Source: Piliocolobus tephrosceles (Eukaryota > Chordata > Mammalia > Primates > Cercopithecidae). Taken from it: a stretch of DNA of 64,000 nucleotides. A program made the translations under genes and the position numbers. Within the stretch, counting starts at the first letter, position 1, and each line of letters begins with the position of its first letter. Under the pieces are notes generated by a model. It was not told the DNA's origin. It was given only the letters and a program-made list of their open reading frames with translations, and ran no database searches. The stretch is taken from the NCBI RefSeq assembly GCF_002776525.5, contig NC_045434.1, positions 197,860,276-197,924,275 on the forward strand. The letters are read 5' to 3'. This document shows positions 43,941 through 55,336 of this stretch, piece after piece.

Positions 43941-44703
43941 TCTTACGCTTGTAACTTTTCCTCTTATGCTTGTAACTTTTAAGTATGAAATTATTTCCAA
44001 ATAAAGTGTTTTTTAAATTATTAATCTAGTTTCCACTTCAGTCCTAATAGTTTCTAACTATATTATAGCTCATTTTATTGTGTGTCATTTATGTATTATC
44101 TTCAAGGGCAGATAGATATCAATCTTTTAAAATTAAAAGCTTTTTTTTTTATTCATTCACCAGCCATGTGAGGACCTACACTAAACGCCAGAGATGTGGT
44201 GATGAATAAGAGAAGAAATGGTTTCTGCTTTTGCATTACCGATAGCGTTCCAAGTCTAATCTGAATCATTTAAGAATTTTGGAATACCGTAAAAGTACAA
44301 AATTTCAATTTAGAATACAATGAAACTCAAAATATACCCCACAACAACAATTTAAAAAGCACCAGTTTAACATTTTCTCAAAAGTGACATAAACTTCTCC
44401 TGATAAATTATGGTTTTGTGAGTTTCAGTTTTATGGGCTTGCCAGTGGCTCCTCCTCTGAGTTAGTAGTTCAGCTATAAACAGTACATTTGATGTTCTCT
44501 TGCTTCAGCCTAAGTCACTGTGAATTGAAGTCATTCAAATGTTGAATGGGAGAGATGCTTCACCTTCCAGTAGTTTTCAAAGGTTATCTGTTGCTGTTTC
44601 TTTTGGTAAATGACCAAATTATGATCAATTACCTAATATAATACTTTCATTAAAAATAAAAACCATAAAGTGTACAACAGTCTTTAAAAACTAGGTCTTA
44701 CAA

Positions 44704-44990
44704 GTCCCGGTGCAGTGGCTCATGCCTGTAATCCCAGTACTTTGGGAGGCAGAGGTGGGCGGAACATGAGATCAGGAGTTTGGGACCAGCCTGGTCAACA
44801 TAGTAAAACCCCGTCTCTACTAAAAATACAAAAAATTAGCTGGGCATGGTGGCAGGTGCCTCTAATCCCAGCTACTTGGGAGGCTGAGGCAGGAGAATCC
44901 CTTGAAGTNNNNNNNNNNGCTGAGATCGCGCCACTGCACTTCAGCCTGTGCGACAGTATGAGACTCTGTCTTTAAAAGAAAAAAAAAAAA
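44704..44990 (+). mobile_element. AluS containing an assembly gap
   Basis: Alu interrupted by N at 44909-44918, between 'gagaatcccttgaagt' and 'gctgagatcgcgccactgca'. 'ggtcttacaa' is duplicated either side. Confidence 0.92.
44909..44918. other. Assembly gap (10 N)
   Basis: Ten undetermined bases. An intact Alu would have about 25 bases here, so the N length is probably a placeholder. Confidence 0.95.
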
Positions 44991-45220
44991 TGGGTCTTAC
45001 AAAGTTTTCCATCCTCCTTTCCTAGAATGACTTCCCCACTGATGTCCTTGAGGACCCACAGCAGTGCTCCACACCCAGTCCCGTTCGTCCTGTACAATAA
45101 GGCCACATAAATCTGGACCCTTATATGTGACTACAATCACATTAACCTCTACTGAAATGCTCACTGCCACATCGTGCTTCAGGTCAAGCTCAAGTCTCAC
45201 TACAAGAATTCAGTTACCTT

Positions 45221-45535
45221 GCCGGGCGCGGTGGCTCACACCTGTAAACCCAGCATTGTGGGAGGCCAAGGAGGGCGGATCACGAGGTCAAGAGTTCAAA
45301 ATCAGCCTGGCCAATATGGTGAAACCCAGTCTCTACTAAAAAAAAATACAAAAATTTGCCGGGCATGGTGGCATGGGCCTGTAGTCCCAGCTACTCGGGA
45401 GGCTGAGACAGGATAATCGCTTGAACTAGGGAGATGGCAGTTGCAGTGAGCTGAGACTGTGCCACCGCACTCCAGCCTGGGTGACAGAGTGAGACTCTGT
45501 CTCAAAAAAAAAAAGAAAAAAAAAAGAAGAAGAAG
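45221..45535 (+). mobile_element. AluY with perfect target duplication
   Basis: aagaattcagttacc at 45204-45218 and 45536-45550; (GAA)n at the tail end. Confidence 0.95.
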
Positions 45536-45566
45536 AAGAATTCAGTTACCTGTCCTTTCAATGTCT

Positions 45567-45866
45567 TTTTTTTTTTTTTTTTTTGAGATGGAGTTTCACT
45601 CTTGTTGCCCAGGCTAGAGTGCAATGGTGTGATCTCAGCTCACCACAACCTCCACCTCCCAGGTTCAAGTGATTCTCCTGCCTTAACCTCCCGAGTAGCT
45701 GGGATTACAGGCATGCACCACCATGCCCAGCTAATTTTGTATTTTTAGTAGAGACGGGGCTTCTCCATGTTGGTCAGGTTGTTCTCAAACTCTTGACCTC
45801 AGGTGATCCACCCGCCTCTGCCTCCCAAAGCACTGGGATTATAGGCATGAGCCACTGCGCCCAGCT
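45567..45866 (-). mobile_element. AluS
   Basis: 'cctttcaatgtct' left and 'cctttcaatttct' right. Confidence 0.95.
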
Positions 45867-45884
45867 GCCCTTTCAATTTCTATC

Positions 45885-46017
45885 CCAGCTTCTCAAACTC
45901 TGATGTCAACACAACTTACTAGGAGATCTTGTAAAAATGCAGATTCTGATTCAGTAAATCTGGGGTGACAACCAAGATTCTGCATCTCTTACAAATTCCC
46001 AGGGAATAGCAAGCCTA
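45885..46017 (+). mobile_element. hAT-type MER fossil (MER5B/MER58-like)
   Basis: 'cttctcaaactctgatgtca', 'atgcagattctgattcagta' and 'gattctgcatctcttacaaa'. Confidence 0.65.
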
Positions 46018-46374
46018 TACCATGTATTTAACAATTAATCATGATTTGCCTAAAGGGAAACAAAGTACTCAGAGAGAGGACAAGAAGCACCTACTTTAGA
46101 TAAGATGACCATGGAAGACCTCTTAGACATAAAGAATGAGAAGGAAACAGCCATGCAAAGAGCCAGTGTGACAAGACTGCCATGAGTACACGAGAAAGTG
46201 GTGTTGGCAGGGGCCAGATCATGAAAGATTTTCTAGACCAAATTAAAGTGCTTGAATTTTATGCAAAGAGGGAACAATTTATTCATAAACTTAACAAATG
46301 TTTACCAAGTACCTACTATGTAGAAAAAAAGCATTTAATACAACGTTTAACAGCAAGGACTGAAGGCAGAGTGC

Positions 46375-46570
46375 CTGGTTTGATATATTGATTCTTCTAC
46401 TTAAGTATGAGTGTGATATTGGGTAAGTTACTTAAACCTCTCTGGGCCTCAGTTGCTTTATACGTATAATGGTTGGAAGAATACCTACTTCACAGAGTTA
46501 TCATGAATATAAATGAATTAATAGATGAAAAGCTCTTAAAATATTGCCCAGCATGTGGTTAAGTGCTCAG
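46375..46570 (+). mobile_element. MIR SINE
   Basis: 'gagtgcctggtttgatatat', 'gttacttaaacctctctggg' and 'aaatattgcccagcatgtgg'. Confidence 0.8.
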
Positions 46571-47190
46571 TAAAACAGTATGTGCCAGAGAACATATTCC
46601 TGACTTCATGGAGCTTCCACTGGTGGGAGGGAAAGGGGTTAAGGAATGCCAGAACAGGGTAACAGGATACCACTGAAGGGTTTTGATGGGTGAGGGTATA
46701 TAAGGGCAAATTCTGATTTCCATTTAAGACAATAAATAACACTCTGCCATATGGAAAACAGGTCAGAGGCATCAAACTGATAAAGAATTGAAGCTGGGTG
46801 GCCTCTTGTGGTAGTTGTGGTGAAATGTGCTCTGGATTAGGTAAAAGCAATGGACATGAAAAGAAAAGGGTGGATTAAATTGAATTGGGATAGCATAATC
46901 CTAAAGCCACGTGGATGGTTTGGATGTGGAAAGCAGGAGAAAGAAAGAAATCAAGTAACTCCTACCTACCTGCTTTGAGCAACTGGGTCAAGGAAACCTC
47001 AAGATGGGAGTAAGGGTAGGCCTATACTTTGCTGGAGGATGGAAAGGGAAATAAATCCCTTTAAGAGATACCACAGATCTATAACCCTGGCATTTACATC
47101 TTGAAAATACTTCTCGGGTATGGAGGGCTATAATCCAAAATTAACATTGTTTGCCTCAGGACACATCTGGGGAGAGGTAGGGACAGGAGA

Positions 47191-47464
47191 TTATTTTTAT
47201 TTTTTGAGACAAACTCTCGCTCAGCTGCCCGGGCTGGAGTACAGTGGCGCAATCACAGCTCACTGCAGCCTTGACCTCCTGGGTTCAAGTGATTCTCCCA
47301 CCTCAGCCTCCCAAGTAGCTGGGACTACAGGCACATACCACCATGCCTGGCTAATTTTTGTATTTTGTTGCCCAGGCTGGTCTCGAACCCCTGGGCTCAA
47401 GCAATCTGCCCACTTTGCCCTCCCAAAGTGCTGGGAGTACAGGCATGAGCTACCATGCCCAGCC
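47191..47464 (-). mobile_element. Alu with internal deletion
   Basis: Reverse-complement; after 'ctaatttttgtatttt' it jumps to 'gttgcccaggctggtctcga', losing about 25 bases. Confidence 0.9.
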
Positions 47465-48364
47465 TGGGGGTATTAATTTTATATATTTGTGTCCTATTTG
47501 TCTTTTTATAACAAGCATATTTTTCTTTTCTATTCTTTGTAGATTTAAAAAAATTATTTTTTAATGTTTTTACATGATAATCTCATTACTGTCTCTAATC
47601 AGTGCCAAAATGTTAAACTGCTTAAATATAATAGAACTTCTTTTGAATAAATGCTAAATGCAAAGTAGTCATTCAAAAACTACTAGATGAAATAACAAAG
47701 GGAATTAATGTCACTTGAGTTCCTTTTGAGTACTTTTGTTACTTGCTTGAAGTATATGCTGAAGATGGAAACAAAGGCTTTAATCTGTAGGAAAATCAAA
47801 TCTGAAATATCTCAGCCAGAACCACTTTTTAAAACAAACTGTCAGATGTACAATGACCAGACTTTCCATCTAGGCACAATAGACCCATGACGAAAACGAG
47901 TTCTGCTTGTTCACATTCACTCATCAAAAGCCTAAAAGGAGGAACAAAGTCTATTATCTCTTCAGAATAACTAATAAACTATATAATTTAAAATATTGAC
48001 TGTCTGGAGGCAACATCTCCTTCTTTTTACAAAGGGGTCATCCTTTTTCTTACAAATTCTTCATCAAAGACATATTCTTTAGTGGGGGGAAAACCTGAAT
48101 GACAACAAATGAAAGAAAGAAAGAAAGAAAAATGACCAAAGCTACAGTCCTTTTATCCTAGTCTGGATCTACCTTGATTGTATTCCCTATAAGTATCACC
48201 TACAATAAATCAAAATGTCACCAAAACGGTCTGGAAACAAGTTAAAAGCTACTATTTATTGAGTAGTGTATTTTGCAGTTGACATGCACTATATAAAACT
48301 AGTTTCATGTATTTCACAATAACCATATGAAATTAAGGGTTGTTTTCCTCATGTTTCATATGAG

Positions 48365-48480
48365 TTTCAGATGAGGAAACTGAGGTTGAGAGAAGCTTAG
48401 TAATTTGTCGTAAGTCATACAACTGAGGAGTGTCAAAACTGAGGTTTAAACTCCAAGGTCCATACTATCTACCAACCACT
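48365..48480 (-). mobile_element. MIR SINE
   Basis: 'cagatgaggaaactgaggtt' and 'taagtcatacaactgaggag' are the reverse MIR core. Confidence 0.78.
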
Positions 48481-48629
48481 ATGATAGTTTCTTCCACCAA
48501 AGCAAAGAAGGAGATGCTAGAATCTCACCTGTTTGATCTCAAGATTCTTACAGAACAACCACCATCTCACTCACAGACATTACTATCAAGTAAGATAAAT
48601 GACCTGAGCTACGACCCATAGAATGTAGG

Positions 48630-48669
48630 CCACAAATGTTTTAAATTTTCTAGTAGCCATATTAAAGAC
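48630..48669 (-). mobile_element. hAT-type element (MER1/MER5 relative), left piece
   Basis: 'aaattttctagtagccatat' begins the element that the U6 copy interrupts; it resumes at 48790. Confidence 0.6.
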
Positions 48670-48678
48670 GTAAAAAGA

Positions 48679-48785
48679 ATACTTGCTTTGACAGCATAAA
48701 TACTAAAATTGGGTCAATTCAAAATAGATTAGCATGGCCCCTGTACAAGAATGATGCACAAATTTGTGAAGCATTCCACATTTTT
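48679..48785 (+). pseudogene. U6 snRNA retropseudogene
   Basis: About 107 bp aligning over the full length of U6 small nuclear RNA: 'cttgctttgacagcataaat', 'actaaaattgggtcaattca', 'agattagcatggcccctgta' and 'gtgaagcattccacattttt' correspond in order. Many substitutions, including in the normally invariant 5' stem and the ACAGAGA region (reduced to 'tcaaaatag'), mark it as non-functional. There is no proximal element or TATA box upstream. The flanks 'gtaaaaagaa' and 'gtaaaagaaa' look like a target duplication, so the copy came by L1-mediated retrotransposition into an hAT fossil. Confidence 0.92.
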
Positions 48786-48789
48786 TTTA

Positions 48790-49006
48790 AAGTAAAAGAA
48801 ACAAGTGGGATTAAATGTTTTTATTTAACCCAATATATCTAAATTCATTTCAACACATAATCAATAAAAAGTTATTACATTTTCTTTGTACTACATCTTT
48901 AAAATCTAGTGTATATTTCATAATTATAGTACATCTCAACTCAAACTAGACATACTTCAAACACTCAATAGCCATGTACAGGTAATGACTATTGTATTGA
49001 CAGCAC
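48790..49006 (-). mobile_element. hAT-type element, right piece
   Basis: 'atttaacccaatatatctaa', 'acatctcaactcaaactaga' and 'cactcaatagccatgtacag' fit a MER1/MER5-type element end. Confidence 0.6.
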
Positions 49007-49106
49007 CCGTCTAAAGAAAAGGCCTCTGTGGGCACCAATGTCATCAAGACCAGGTACTAAGGATGATGTACCTGACTCATTAACTCAACATTCAAGCTCT
49101 CAGAAA

Positions 49107-49380
49107 CTTTTTTTTTTTCTTTTTTCACTGTCACCCAGGCTGGAGTGCAGTGGCGTGATCTCACCTCACTGCAACCCAGGTTCAAGCGATTCTCCTGCCT
49201 CAGCCTCCTGAATAGCTGGTTACAGGCACATGCCACCACGCCCGACTAATTTCTGTATTTTTAGTAGAAACGGGGTTTCACCATGTTGGTCAGACTGGTC
49301 TTGAACTGCTGACCTTGTGATCTGCCCGCCTTGGCCTCCCAAAGTGCTAGGATTACAGGCGTGAGCCACCGTGCCTGGCC
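49107..49380 (-). mobile_element. Alu
   Basis: Reverse-complement with two small deletions; 'cagaaact' and 'ctgaaact' flank it. Confidence 0.92.
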
Positions 49381-49470
49381 TGAAACTATTTATTCTTATT
49401 TCAAACAAATTTTAACGGTTTATCTGGTATACTGAGCCACAACAAATTACAATAGAAAATTAATGGGCAG

Positions 49471-49620
49471 GGCCTCAGCTACTCAGGAGGCTGAGGCAGG
49501 AGAATGGCATGAACCCAGGGGACGGAGCTTGCAGCAAGCAGAGATAGCGCCGCCACACTACAGCCTGGGCGACAGAACGAGACTCCGTCTCAAAAAAAAA
49601 AAGAAAGAAAAGAAAAAGAA
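49471..49620 (+). mobile_element. 5'-truncated AluY
   Basis: Starts in the right arm at 'ggcctcagctactcaggagg'. 'gaaaattaa' on both sides suggests insertion as a truncated copy. Confidence 0.88.
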
Positions 49621-49679
49621 AATTAAAGGAAATAGGCTGTATCAACAGAGCTAAGTTGGCAAAGGAAGAAATACAAAAT

Positions 49680-49727
49680 ACACACACACATGCACGTACG
49701 CACCAATCCACACATGCACATACACAA
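49680..49727. repeat. Degenerate (CA)n tract
   Basis: Short CA/CACG/CATG repeats. Confidence 0.8.
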
Positions 49728-49883
49728 AGGAGATTTAGGTTCAAAAAGCACAATAGCTGAGGCCATTTAGCAGAAAGGCAAAAATAGTCTTTTATGCCTC
49801 AATGGCTCCCGAGGCCATTGCAGCATTACTGAATTTATATTCAGAATGTTGACATTAATTGGCAGTTAAACCCAGCATTTTCA

Positions 49884-50175
49884 GGTTTTTTTGACATGGA
49901 GTTTTGCTCTTGTCCGTCAGGCTGGAGTGCAATGGCATGATCTTGGCTCACTGCAACCTCCGCCTCCCAGGTTCAAGCGATTCTCCTGCCTCAGCCTCCT
50001 GAGGAGCTGGGACTACAGGCACCCACCACCACGCCTGGCTAATTTTTTTGTATTTTTAGTAGGGACAAGGTTTCACCATGTTAGCCAGGATGGTCTCGAT
50101 CTCCTGACCTCGTGATCCGCCTGCCTTGGCCTCCCAAAGTGCTGGGATTACAGGTGTGAGCCACCTCGTCTGGCC
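49884..50175 (-). mobile_element. AluS with perfect target duplication
   Basis: aaacccagcattttca at 49868-49883 and 50176-50191. Confidence 0.96.
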
Positions 50176-50232
50176 AAACCCAGCATTTTCAAAAGTGAAG
50201 GAAGCATTAATATATTTTAGAAATATTTTCAT

Positions 50233-50531
50233 AGCCGGGCGCGGTGGCTCAAGCCTGTAATCCCAGCACTTTGGGAGGCCGAGACGGGCAGATCACGAGG
50301 TCAGGAGATGAAGACCATCCTGGCTAACAGGGTGAAACCCCATCTCTACTAAAAAATACAAAAATCTAGCCGGGCGAGGTGGCGGGCGCCTGTAGTCCCA
50401 GCTAACTCGGGAGGCTGAGGCAGGAGAATGGCGTAAACCCAGGAGGCGGCGCTTGCAGTGAGCTGAGATCCGGCCACTGGACTCCAGCCTGGGCCACAGA
50501 GCGAGACTCCATCTCAAAAAAAAAAAAAAAA
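50233..50531 (+). mobile_element. AluYR-type with perfect target duplication
   Basis: agaaatattttcat at 50219-50232 and 50532-50545. 'ctagccgggcgaggtggcgg' and 'gagctgagatccggccactg' give the lineage. Confidence 0.96.
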
Positions 50532-50639
50532 AGAAATATTTTCATTTAAAATAAATTTCAGAACTCTATTATTTTTGCAATTTTTCTATAAATCTAAAAC
50601 TATTCTATTGGTTTCTGTTTTTAAAAAAATAAATTTGAG

Positions 50640-51996
50640 GCCTCTAGTAAGACCAGGCAGTTCCTCCTATAGAATCAACTCTGCCTGTCATAACAGCTAT
50701 AACTTCCAGACAAAAACAACCACCTGAAGGCACTGGACAGTGACAGAAGAAGGCAAATATTGGAAGGGAGTTGGCAATTGGAGGAAGGGAACTGCACTGG
50801 ACAAGTTTCCCCAGTTTGTATCTTTTAGCCTTGTACCATGCAGGGCAGCTAAAACCCCAATGGAAAATTCACAGTCCTGCTGACTTTAAAAACCAAAAAA
50901 CAGTCTAGAGCAACCATTACCATTGGAAAGAAAATAAAAAGAGAGAGAGAGAGAGAGACGGAGAACCAGCAAGGGGGGGCCCTAAAGTCTGCATAAATCT
51001 GTCTAAATCTCTAGCTGATCCGTGAAACACACATGCACAGAGCAGGGTCCACGTAGGCCAGCTAAGAGAACTGAACTGAAATATAAACTGCCACCTACTA
51101 CGGGGGGACAGTTTTGCAGCTTGAATTCAGCTAAGTTAATCAATTGCCTGCTTTAGAAAAGAAAATCAATGCTCTTAAGAGTGGCATAACAAAATTTATA
51201 TATATAAATTATCATTTATCATTTGTAATATTCAAAATACAATCCAAAATTACTCCCCATAAGAAGAAACGGAAAAGCCTGACCCATTCTCAAGGAAAAA
51301 AAAAAAAAAAATGTAATCAAGAAGACTACCCTAAGATGACCCAGATTCTACAGTTTGCAGTCAAGGATTTTAAAGCAGTTATGGTAACTATGTTCAAATA
51401 CCAAAAGAAAAATATGCTCATAATGAAGGACGATGGGAAATCTCAGTAGGGAAAGAAATCACACACAAAAACGTAAATTCTAGAATTAAAAACTACAATA
51501 TCTGAATTATTTTTTTAGATTGGCTTAACAGTAGAGTAAAGAAAAGAAAGAAAGAGAGAGGGAGGGAGGGATAGAGGCAGGGAGGGAGGGGAAAGAAAAG
51601 GGTCTGTGAACATGAAGACAGAACCAAGAAATTATTCAATTTGAAGAACAGAAAAAAAAAGCCTCAAAGACCTACGGGAAAATATTAAAACGTTCATATT
51701 TTAGAGTTCCCGAAGGAGATAATAAAGAAAACAAATATTTCAAGAAATAATGGCCAAAATTTTCCCAAATAAAGACGAATTTACAGATTCAAGTTTCACG
51801 AACATCAAGGAGATTCAATATAAACAACGCCACAACTAAGTATATCATAACTGAAATAACAAAAAGCAAAAAAAAAAAAAAGAAAATCTTCACGCTAGCT
51901 AGAAAAAAACTAACACACGGCATACAAAGGAATAATAATTTGAATGACTGCTGAATTCTCATTCGGAGTAATGGAGGCCAGAAAACATGGAACGCC
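50640..51996 (+). mobile_element. Old L1/HAL1-type ORF1 relic, part 1
   Basis: 'attttaaagcagttatggta', 'gatgggaaatctcagtaggg', 'caagaaataatggccaaaat' and 'taatggaggccagaaaacat' run in the order of old L1M/HAL1 ORF1. The reading frame is destroyed; a purine-only tract (51539-51600) has expanded inside it. Confidence 0.75.
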
Positions 51997-52288
51997 TTTT
52001 TTTTTTTTGAGATGGAGTCCTGCTCCACCCAAGCTAGAGCACAGTGTCATGATCTCGGCTCACTGCAACCTCTGCCTCCCGGGTTCAAGAGATTCTTCCG
52101 CCTCAGCCGCCCCAGTAGCTGGGGTTACAGGCACGCGCCACCATGCCCAGCTAATTTTTCTATTTTGAATAGAGTCAGGGTTTCAGTATGTTGGCCAGGC
52201 TAGTCTTGAATTCCTGACCTCAGGTGATCCACCCACCTTGGCCTCTCAAAGTGCTGTGATTATAGGCATCAGCTACCGCCCTCGGGCC
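51997..52288 (-). mobile_element. AluS in L1 relic
   Basis: Reverse-complement Alu with degraded left end ('taccgccctcgggcc'). Confidence 0.92.
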
Positions 52289-52572
52289 TTTTATTTTTTT
52301 TTTTTAGACAGGGTCTCCTTCTGTCGCTCAAGCTGGAGCGCAGCTCTCACTGCAGCCTCCATCTCCAGGGATCAATCCATCCTCCCACCTCAGCTTCCCA
52401 AGTAGCTAGGGCGACAGGCACTTGCCACTATGTCCAGCTATTTTTTCTATTTTTTGTAGAGACAGGTCTCACTAGGTTGCCAAAGAGGGTCTCCAACTCC
52501 TGGGCTCAAGTGATCTCCCACTTCAGCCTCCCAAAGTGCTGAGATTAGAGGCATAAACCACCATGCCCAGTC
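52289..52572 (-). mobile_element. AluJ in L1 relic
   Basis: Abuts the previous Alu; ends 'ccaccatgcccagt'. Confidence 0.9.
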
Positions 52573-52601
52573 AAAAACATTTTTTTAAATACTGAAAGAA
52601 T

Positions 52602-52768
52602 GGCCAGGCAAGGTAGCTCATGCCTGTAATCCTAGCACTTTGGGAGGCCAAGGCGGGCAGAGTGCCTGAGCTCAGGAGTTCAAGACTAGCCTGGGCAACA
52701 ACGGTGAAACCGTCTCTACTAAAATACAAAAAATTAGCTGGGCGTAGTGGTGTGCACCTGTAGTCCCA
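52602..52768 (+). mobile_element. 3'-truncated AluS in L1 relic
   Basis: Starts 'ggccaggcaaggtagctcat', stops after 'cacctgtagtccc' with no A-tail. Confidence 0.88.
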
Positions 52769-52860
52769 AAACTACAACTCAACTCAAAATTCTATTTCCA
52801 GCAAAACTATCTTTAAAGAATGGAAGAGAAGTAAAGGCATTTTCAGATGAAACTATTTAG
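52769..52860 (+). mobile_element. Old L1/HAL1-type ORF1 relic, part 2
   Basis: 'aaaattctatttccagcaaa' and 'gtaaaggcattttcagatga' continue the ORF1 3' end interrupted at 51996. Confidence 0.75.
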
Positions 52861-52957
52861 AATGTGAAAGTTTGGCATTAAATGACTTAATTTCAGAAAC
52901 ATGGAACACTAATTTGTGTTTATTATATTAAGCCATGATTACTTTATTTAAAAAAGC

Positions 52958-53273
52958 TCACGACTGTAATCCCAGCACTTTGGGAGGCCCAGGCAGGTGG
53001 ACTGCCTGAGCTCAGGAGTTTGAGACCAGCCTAGGCAACACAGTGAAATCCCATCTCTACTAAAAATACAAAAGAAATTAGCCAGGCATGGCAGTGTGCG
53101 CCTGTAGTGCCAGCTACTTGGGAGGCTGAGGCAGGAGAACTGCTTGAACCCGAGAGGCAGAGGTTGCAGTAAGCCGAGATCACACCACTGCACTCCAGCC
53201 TGGGCCACAGAGCAAGACTCCATTTCCACAAAAAAAATTAAAATTAAAATTAAAAAAATAAAAATAAAAAAGA
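52958..53273 (+). mobile_element. AluS, slightly 5'-truncated
   Basis: Begins at 'gctcacgactgtaatcccag'; (AAAATT)n and (AAAAAT)n tail. Confidence 0.92.
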
Positions 53274-53331
53274 AACATGCTCCTTTATAATTAGTTATTC
53301 TCATTTTGGTTACATCAAAAAAAGTCCATCT

Positions 53332-53632
53332 CTGGCTGGGTGCAATGGCTCACACCTGTAATCCCAACACTTTGGGAAGCCAAGGTGGGAGGATCACTTG
53401 AAGCTGGGAGTTTTGAGACCAGCCTAGACAACATAGTGAGACCCCGTCTCTACGAAAAAACAAAAAAATTAGCCAGATGTGGTAATATACACCTTCAGTC
53501 CTAGCTACTCAGAAGGCTTAAGCTGGAGGATCCCTTGAACCCAGGAGGTCAAGGATGTGTAGTAAGCTATGATCTCACCACTACACTCTAGCCTGGATGA
53601 CAAAGTGAGGCCCAGTCAAAAAAAAAAAAAAA
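53332..53632 (+). mobile_element. AluJ
   Basis: 'gtccatctc' before and 'tgcatctc' after it. Confidence 0.92.
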
Positions 53633-54478
53633 ATGCATCTCAAACTTTTTCGTTGTCTAGCCCTCATTTTAAAAAAATATCTGCTAACTGAAGATAAATT
53701 CACTAACTGCCAGGGTCTTCCTTTGTGTATCAACTAAAGACAAGTATGTTGGGGAATGGGTGAAATTCTTCTGCAAGTCAAAATGCAGCAAGCCACTTTC
53801 CTTAAGGGCAGTTTTAAAATACACATTATACTGTAGTATAGACTAGATTCAGAAAGAATCCCAACAGTACAAGAAAACGATGAAATGTTCAAGAAATTAA
53901 TACTCTTCTTCCCCATCTGTGCTTAAGGCAGCTACCTAAATTTAGTGGGTGAGAGCTATTTCTGTTCATCAAGTTCTCAGACCAATTTTAACTACACATT
54001 CCACCAAGAGTTCAGTAGTAGAGTCAAAAATCCAATTTTTCCCTTTGTAAAAAACCTAAGTTCTGCAGAAAGTTTTTCTTTTTAAGAGATTACATTCCAG
54101 GTGAAGTGTGAAAAAAAAAAAAAAAAGATTACAGTTTAAGTAAACAAAAGGAAAATAAAGAAAGAATTCGAGAGTAAATGAGATATGTGGGGGACTTTTA
54201 AAACAGAATTACTTGACATGCACAGAAAATCGGCTGTAAGGATATATATCACAATATTGCTTAATAGCCAAATTTCAGACCTCTAAATGACTAAGAACAA
54301 TGGATTGATGAAGATGACAATAAACAATGAAAAACTGCAATCATGAAAATGCTATAGAATATTTCATTAACACTATAAATTAGGTCTCAATAAACATGAG
54401 TAAATTAATGAATCTTCCTCAGATATTTTAATTTTGGATTATGTATTTTTAAATGTTCATTAAAATATATTACAAAAT

Positions 54479-54770
54479 CGGTCAGACACTGTGGCTCACA
54501 CCTGTAATCCCAGCACTTTGGGAGGCCAAGGTCAGGTGGATCACAAGGTCAGGGGTTCGCAACCAGCCTGGCCAAGATGGTGAAACCCTGTCTCTACTAA
54601 TAATACAAAAATTAGCCAGATGCGGTGGCGTGGGCCTGTAATCCCAGCTACTCGGGAGGCTGAAGCAGGAGAATCGCTTGAATCCAGGAGGCAGAGGCTG
54701 CAGTGAACCCAGACTGTGCCACTGCACTCTAGCCTGGGTGAAAGAGCAAGACTCCGTCTCTCTATATATA
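54479..54770 (+). mobile_element. AluS with target duplication
   Basis: 'atattacaaaatc' left and 'gtattacaaaatc' right; tail replaced by TATATA. Confidence 0.94.
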
Positions 54771-55013
54771 TGTATTACAAAATCAGTTTCTGTAAAAATT
54801 ATATATTCAACACTGTATTTCAGCTGTGAAAGTTAACATTCAGAATTCTTGTCTATCTTCTTGGCTGGCCTAAAACTTCAAATATCTGAATAGTATAACA
54901 GAGCAGGATGTTTCTTACTTAAATATTTTACTTCCGATTTCAATGCACAGGTTCCTCAAATATGAAGAAGGAAAATTCTATAAATTTGACTGGCTTTAAA
55001 AAAAAAGAAGAAG

Positions 55014-55304
55014 GCTGGGCGTGGTGGCTCAAGCCTGTAATCCCAGCACTTTGGGAGGCCGAGACGGGCGGATCACGAGGTCAGGAGATCGAGACCACCC
55101 TGGCTAATATGGTGAAACCCCGTCTCTAATAGAAAATACAAAAAACTAGCCGGGCGACGAGGCGGGCGCCTGTAGTCCCAGCTACTCGGGAGGCTGAGAC
55201 AGGAGAATGGCGTGAACCCGGGAGGCGGAGCTTGCAGTGAGCTGAGATCCGGCCACTGCACTCCAGCCTGGGCGGCAGAGCAAGACTCCGTCTCAAAAAA
55301 AAAA

Positions 55305-55335
<31 letters not shown>

Positions 55336-55336
55336 G
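55014..55336 (+). mobile_element. AluYR-type (Old World monkey lineage)
   Basis: 'ggctcaagcctgtaatccca', 'gagctgagatccggccactg'; A-tail followed by (GAA)n. 'agaagaag' on both sides. Confidence 0.94.

Noticed and set aside
51144..51449. 101-codon lysine-rich plus-strand frame
   Set aside because: It lies within the old L1/HAL1-type relic; A-rich composition accounts for its openness.
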